From: Bosea sp. RAC05
Lineage (GTDB): Bacteria; Pseudomonadota; Alphaproteobacteria; Rhizobiales; Beijerinckiaceae
Direction: 5' to 3'
Assembly (NCBI RefSeq): GCF_001713455.1
Contig: NZ_CP016464.1
Span: forward strand, 3,582,001 to 3,646,000
DNA length: 64,000 bases
Of this stretch, positions 60,583 through 64,000 are shown one piece after another. Numbering within the stretch: position 1 is the first letter of the stretch; the number at the start of each line of letters is the position of its first letter. Both the position numbers and the translations under genes were made by a program. The notes beneath the pieces were generated by a model that searched no databases, was not told where the DNA came from, and worked only from the letters and a program-made list of their open reading frames with translations.

Positions 60583-61335
60583 TCATTCCCGCGCGAAGAT
60601 ATGGCTGAGATAGGGCTTCATGAAGACCGCCATGCGGTGCCGGTCGCAATCGGCGGCGCTGCGCAGGATCACGATGTCGTCGAGCTCCTGCTCCTCGAGG
60701 CCTTTCATGCGCGACAGCATCAGCGCGCGCGCCTCGTCCGCCGGCAGGTCGATGGTGAGCGGGCGCATGAAGGCGACGCGGCCGGGCGAGAACACCGGGT
60801 GCCAGCCCTCCCCGACCCGCAGCTCGGCCTCCGTCAGTCCGGTCTCCTCGGCGAGTTCGCGCAGCACGCTGCCGGCGAGATCGACCGTGCCGTCCTCGCG
60901 CACATCGCTGCGGTCGGGCGTGCCGGCGGCGAAATAGACCATGCCGCCATTGGCGGTATGGCCGCTCATGCGCCCGCACAGGAAGGCCCCGTCGGCGGCG
61001 CGCAGCGCCCCCATGGCGAAGCCGTTGCGCAGCGCCGGACCCGGATGGCCGGCGTCGCGCCAGGTCATGAAGGCGGCGTAGTCGGTCTCGAAATAGCGGG
61101 CGTGGAAGACGCCGTCGGTGATCACGGCGCGGTGCTGCAGCAGGATACGCCCGTTGAACATCGCGGGCTTTTCGGCGTTGAGGCGCGCCCAATGGGCTGC
61201 GATCTTGGCCTCGTTCTCGCGGGCGAAGGCCCAGTCATAGGGCTCGATCCGGGCGGCGACCCGGTCGACGCGGGCGATGTGCCCGTCGGGAAAGCATTCG
61301 ATGTCGTTGGTCTCGAGGCTGGCGGCCTGGGTCAC
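60583..61335 (-). CDS. NUDIX hydrolase
   Basis: A 250-residue protein with the second half of the Nudix box intact (RELAEETGL near residue 165) but the first half, GX5E, altered. Upstream of it is a roughly 130-residue region (PYDWAFARENEAKIAAHWARL, GRILLQHRAVITDGVFHARYFETDY) of the type found in larger NUDIX proteins. It likely hydrolyses a nucleotide diphosphate derivative; the substrate is unknown. GTG 61335 overlaps the stop of the PhzF gene as GTGA, so translation is coupled. Confidence 0.82.
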   Translation of the reverse strand: MTQAASLETNDIECFPDGHIARVDRVAARIEPYDWAFARENEAKIAAHWARLNAEKPAMFNGRILLQHRAVITDGVFHARYFETDYAAFMTWRDAGHPGPALRNGFAMGALRAADGAFLCGRMSGHTANGGMVYFAAGTPDRSDVREDGTVDLAGSVLRELAEETGLTEAELRVGEGWHPVFSPGRVAFMRPLTIDLPADEARALMLSRMKGLEEQELDDIVILRSAADCDRHRMAVFMKPYLSHIFARE

Positions 61336-62234
61336 AGCAGCACGCCCTCGCTGATGACGACGGCCGAACCACCAATCCGCGCCGAGACCAGCGCGCCCTG
61401 CGCCACCGTCAGCTCCAGTGTGATCTGCGAGGGCCGGCCCATCTCGTAGCCCTGCTCGATGATGAAGCGGTGCTCGCCGTCGCCGGGGCGTTCGAAGCGC
61501 ATGACGACGCCGGCGAAGGCCGCAACGGCCGCGCCGGTCGCCGGATCCTCGGTAAAGCCCAGGGTGGGCGCAAACATGCGGGCGTGGAAGGCGTGGCCCG
61601 CATCGCGTGTCTGCCGGCAATAGGCGAAGGCGTTGGGCTGGTCGGCCGGCCTGATCGCCTGCGACCAGAGCATCGTGTCGAGGCGCACCCGCTCCAGGGC
61701 CGCCAGGCTCGCCACGGGCACGAAGCTGAAGGCGACGCCGGCCGAAAAGACGGTCGGCACATGCCCATCGAAGCCGATCTCTCGTCGATCGAGCCCCAGA
61801 GCGCCCGCGATCAGTGGCAGCGCGGCGGCCGGCTCGGCCTCTTGCGGCAGGCGCGGCAGCGTAAAGACGGCATGGCCGGTTTTCGGGCCGCTCACCCCAA
61901 CGGCGCAGGTGACGGCGCCGACCTGCTCCTCGATCACGATGACGTCGGATCCTCGACTGGCGACCGCATCCTGCAACGCCAGCAGCACCGCGGTGCCGAC
62001 GGTGGGGTGCCCGGCGAAGGGCAGCTCACGGCCGGGCGTGAAGATGCGGATCGCCGCGCGGTGGCCGGCCTCGGCAGCCGGCTGAACGAAGACCGTCTCG
62101 GAGAGGTTGAACTCGCGCGTGATCGCCTGCATCGCGGCGGTATCGAGCCCGTCCGAGTCGAGCACCACCGCCAGCGGGTTACCGGCATGGGGCGTGGCGG
62201 TGAAGACGTCCAGCGTGACGAAACGGCGGGCCAT
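61332..62234 (-). CDS. PhzF-family isomerase/epimerase-like protein
   Basis: A 300-residue protein of the PhzF fold (two diaminopimelate-epimerase-like halves). The N-terminal half has VTLDVFTATPHAGNPLAVVLD, FNLSETVFV with the catalytic glutamate near residue 46, and FAGHPTVGTA; the C-terminal half has FTEDPATGAAVAAFAG. PhzF itself acts in phenazine synthesis, but most members occur outside such pathways, and no phenazine genes lie here. It overlaps the NUDIX gene by four bases. Confidence 0.88.
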   Translation of the reverse strand: MARRFVTLDVFTATPHAGNPLAVVLDSDGLDTAAMQAITREFNLSETVFVQPAAEAGHRAAIRIFTPGRELPFAGHPTVGTAVLLALQDAVASRGSDVIVIEEQVGAVTCAVGVSGPKTGHAVFTLPRLPQEAEPAAALPLIAGALGLDRREIGFDGHVPTVFSAGVAFSFVPVASLAALERVRLDTMLWSQAIRPADQPNAFAYCRQTRDAGHAFHARMFAPTLGFTEDPATGAAVAAFAGVVMRFERPGDGEHRFIIEQGYEMGRPSQITLELTVAQGALVSARIGGSAVVISEGVLL

Positions 62235-62250
62235 GCGGCATTCCTTGGGT

Positions 62251-63372
62251 TTAGCGGATCGCCTTCGGGAGGGTGAGGTCGATCGTCAGCGGGCAGTGGT
62301 CGGAGGCCTTGGGCCGGTCCCAGCCGACGCGCGGATAGCGGTCGGCCGAGGTCGCCAGCCGCGCCATCGAGCGGTCGGGCTCGCGCGGATCCAGCGGCAC
62401 GCGATAGGGCAGCCCGCGCCGGATCATCTGCAGCGTCGGATGCGGATTGGCCGCCGCCAGCGCCGGCGAGAGCAGGATGTGGTCGAGCGGCATATGCGTC
62501 TCGACCAGCTGCTCGCGCGCCTCGGACCAGTAGCGGCGGAAATGCGTCCAGCGCTCGTGAGCCGGGATGGCCTCCATCGGGTCGACCGCGAAATTGTCCA
62601 GCAGCGGCTCGATGCCGCTCTCCCCCTCGTCGACGACCTCGGCCAGCGGCCCGAGCCCGTAGCGATAGGCGTTGAGGTCGCCCAGCACGATCCAGTTCGC
62701 CTCGCGCCAGCCCGCGCCGAAGCGCTGCCGGATCAGCCCCTTCACGGCCCGCGCCTCGGCCCGGCGCACCGCCAGCGTCGCCACCCGGCCGTCGTCGCGG
62801 CCATTGTTCATCGATTTGAAGTGGCAGCCGAACAGGGCGAGGCTGCGGTCGCCGAAGTCGAGCTCCACCTGCAGGCAGTCGCGCGCGAAGACCTTGCCGT
62901 CGGGTCCGATCCCAAGCGCGGCGAGATCGCGGTCATGCACGCCGGCCGCAGCAAAACTGAGGTCCTTGTGCGAGCGCACGCTGACCCGCTGCGGTGCCAG
63001 CAGGTCGCGCCGTGCCGCGAAGCCGATGTCGATGTTGCGGCGGTCGTTGCCGTCGAGCAGCGTGAAATGGCCGTAGCGGTGATCGGCGATGCGGTGGACG
63101 TAATTGGCGAAGAAGGCCTGCAGGCTCGCCAGCGAGTCGACCTCCTGCAGCATCCAGAGATCGGCCTTCGCCTCTGCCAGGGCGAGCGCCGTCATCTGGC
63201 GCTTGTCGTCCTCCAGCGCGACCGCCAGCGAACGCTCGACCGCGTCGCGCTCGTCGACGCGGGGGAAATGGAACAGCGACATGGCCGGCGCGGTGTCGCT
63301 GCGCTCGCCCGAGGAGAAGCGATGGCGCGTCAGCAGGTTCTCGACGTTGAAGGTGCCGACGCGCAGTTTCAT
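62251..63372 (-). CDS. Endonuclease/exonuclease/phosphatase family protein
   Basis: A 373-residue EEP-fold hydrolase with FNVENLLTRHRF at the N-terminus, the metal-binding glutamate in LQEVDSL near residue 75, CHFKSMNN near 185, LGDLNAYRYGLG near 225 and the C-terminal catalytic ASDHCPLTIDL. Members cut DNA, RNA or phosphoesters such as inositol phosphates; the substrate is unknown. The start is ATG 63372, five bases after the pdxY stop; the phzF gene follows 16 bases later. Confidence 0.87.
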   Translation of the reverse strand: MKLRVGTFNVENLLTRHRFSSGERSDTAPAMSLFHFPRVDERDAVERSLAVALEDDKRQMTALALAEAKADLWMLQEVDSLASLQAFFANYVHRIADHRYGHFTLLDGNDRRNIDIGFAARRDLLAPQRVSVRSHKDLSFAAAGVHDRDLAALGIGPDGKVFARDCLQVELDFGDRSLALFGCHFKSMNNGRDDGRVATLAVRRAEARAVKGLIRQRFGAGWREANWIVLGDLNAYRYGLGPLAEVVDEGESGIEPLLDNFAVDPMEAIPAHERWTHFRRYWSEAREQLVETHMPLDHILLSPALAAANPHPTLQMIRRGLPYRVPLDPREPDRSMARLATSADRYPRVGWDRPKASDHCPLTIDLTLPKAIR

Positions 63373-63377
63373 GCGGC

Positions 63378-64000
63378 TCAGAGCTTCTCGGGCACGAACT
63401 GGTGCGTCGGCGTCACGAATTCGTCCTGCGCCGCCACCGTCAGGATCTCGCGGGAGCCAGCCTCCTTGGTGCGCTTGAGCAGGCCATAGATCGAGGCTGC
63501 GGCCTTGGCCAGCGCCGCGGCGGCGGACTCCTCGCGCAGGTAATGCACGAAGAACAGCGCCGCGATCGCGTCGCCCGCCCCGTTGACGCTGACGTCGAGC
63601 TTGGGCGTGCGCACGCGGAAGGCGCCCCTGGCGTCGGCCGCCATCAGGTCGATCGAGTCGGCGGGCGTCTCGTCGGTGACGAGCGAGGTGACGAGCACGA
63701 CCTTCGGCCCGGCATCGCGCAGCGCCTCGACCGCGCGATGCGCATCGGCGATCGTGCGGATCTCGATATCGGTCAGCAGTTCGAGCTCGAACTGGTTGGG
63801 CGTGACGATGTCGGCCGCCGGCACCGCCTGCTCGCGCATGAACTCCGGAATGCCCGGCCGCACGAAGACGCCGCGCCCGACATCGCCCATCACCGGGTCG
63901 CAGCAATAGACCGCCTTCGGGTTGGCCGCCCGCACGCGCTCGACCGCCGAGAGGATGGCGTGGCCGATATCGGCCGAGCCCATATAGCCCGAGAGCACGC
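63378..64000 (-). CDS. pdxY: Pyridoxal kinase PdxY (partial)
   Basis: The C-terminal 206-207 residues of a ribokinase-family enzyme; the 5' end lies beyond the right window edge. Recognisable are [44 protein letters not shown] and the phosphate-binding anion hole [11 protein letters not shown]. It phosphorylates pyridoxal in the B6 salvage pathway. It appears to be an early gene of the five-gene reverse-strand chain that ends with the M3 peptidase. Confidence 0.92.
   Translation of the reverse strand, partial: VLSGYMGSADIGHAILSAVERVRAANPKAVYCCDPVMGDVGRGVFVRPGIPEFMREQAVPAADIVTPNQFELELLTDIEIRTIADAHRAVEALRDAGPKVVLVTSLVTDETPADSIDLMAADARGAFRVRTPKLDVSVNGAGDAIAALFFVHYLREESAAAALAKAAASIYGLLKRTKEAGSREILTVAAQDEFVTPTHQFVPEKL

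Overview
The window is GC-rich chromosomal DNA of an alphaproteobacterium. Several features point to the order Hyphomicrobiales, and Bosea-like bacteria are my best guess, but this is inference from gene content and not a placement. The clues are dense short-gap operons, TRAP transporters, a membrane urate hydroxylase with a fused allantoinase/OHCU decarboxylase, a DUF2934 protein next to glycogen genes, and palindromic intergenic repeats typical of the order. Nearly every base is accounted for by protein genes. There is one tRNA gene (Lys, anticodon CTT) and no rRNA, CRISPR array, insertion sequence or prophage that I can recognise.

Layout. 1-5.9 kb: partial sixA, a TetR regulator divergent from a membrane protein with an ABA4-like domain, a cell-wall hydrolase, an XRE/DUF2975 pair, a lipoprotein and a MoxR ATPase. 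6.1-13.6 kb: a CPA2 antiporter, a coupled metallophosphoesterase/glycosyltransferase pair resembling plcP-agt of phosphate-starvation lipid remodelling, an atypical SDR, a DMT exporter with an XRE-cupin regulator, and a RES/Xre toxin-antitoxin module. 13.6-21 kb: a reverse-strand run with a complete TRAP transporter, a rhodanese, a molybdenum hydroxylase large subunit and two periplasmic c-type cytochromes. It reads as an uptake-and-oxidation system. 21-29 kb: a Kbp/LysM protein, a GlcG-like protein, a large YfhO-like membrane protein, and the urate-to-allantoin pathway (puuD, uraH, puuE-uraD fusion). 29-32 kb: an SDR and the coupled UdgX/radical-SAM DNA repair pair.

32-46 kb is a glycogen block: glgP, two glgX, glgA, glgB and malQ, with no glgC (ADP-glucose synthesis) in view. 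46-58 kb holds a minimal SNF2-type helicase, an M20 peptidase, a second TRAP permease pair without a binding protein, tRNA-Lys, an NCS2 permease, a soluble chemoreceptor with a possible globin-like sensor, and leuA. leuA is preceded by a short reading frame with six leucine codons in seven positions, which looks like an attenuation leader. 58-64 kb ends with a reverse-strand chain of tightly packed genes: pdxY (partial), an endonuclease/exonuclease/phosphatase, phzF-like, a NUDIX protein and an M3 oligopeptidase.

Most promising for follow-up: the UdgX/DUF4130 plus radical-SAM pair, the TRAP/molybdenum hydroxylase/cytochrome cluster, the leuA leader, the plcP-agt-like pair, and the RES/Xre module with a perfect operator palindrome over its promoter. 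Product names come from reading motifs and whole-protein resemblance; no database search was run.
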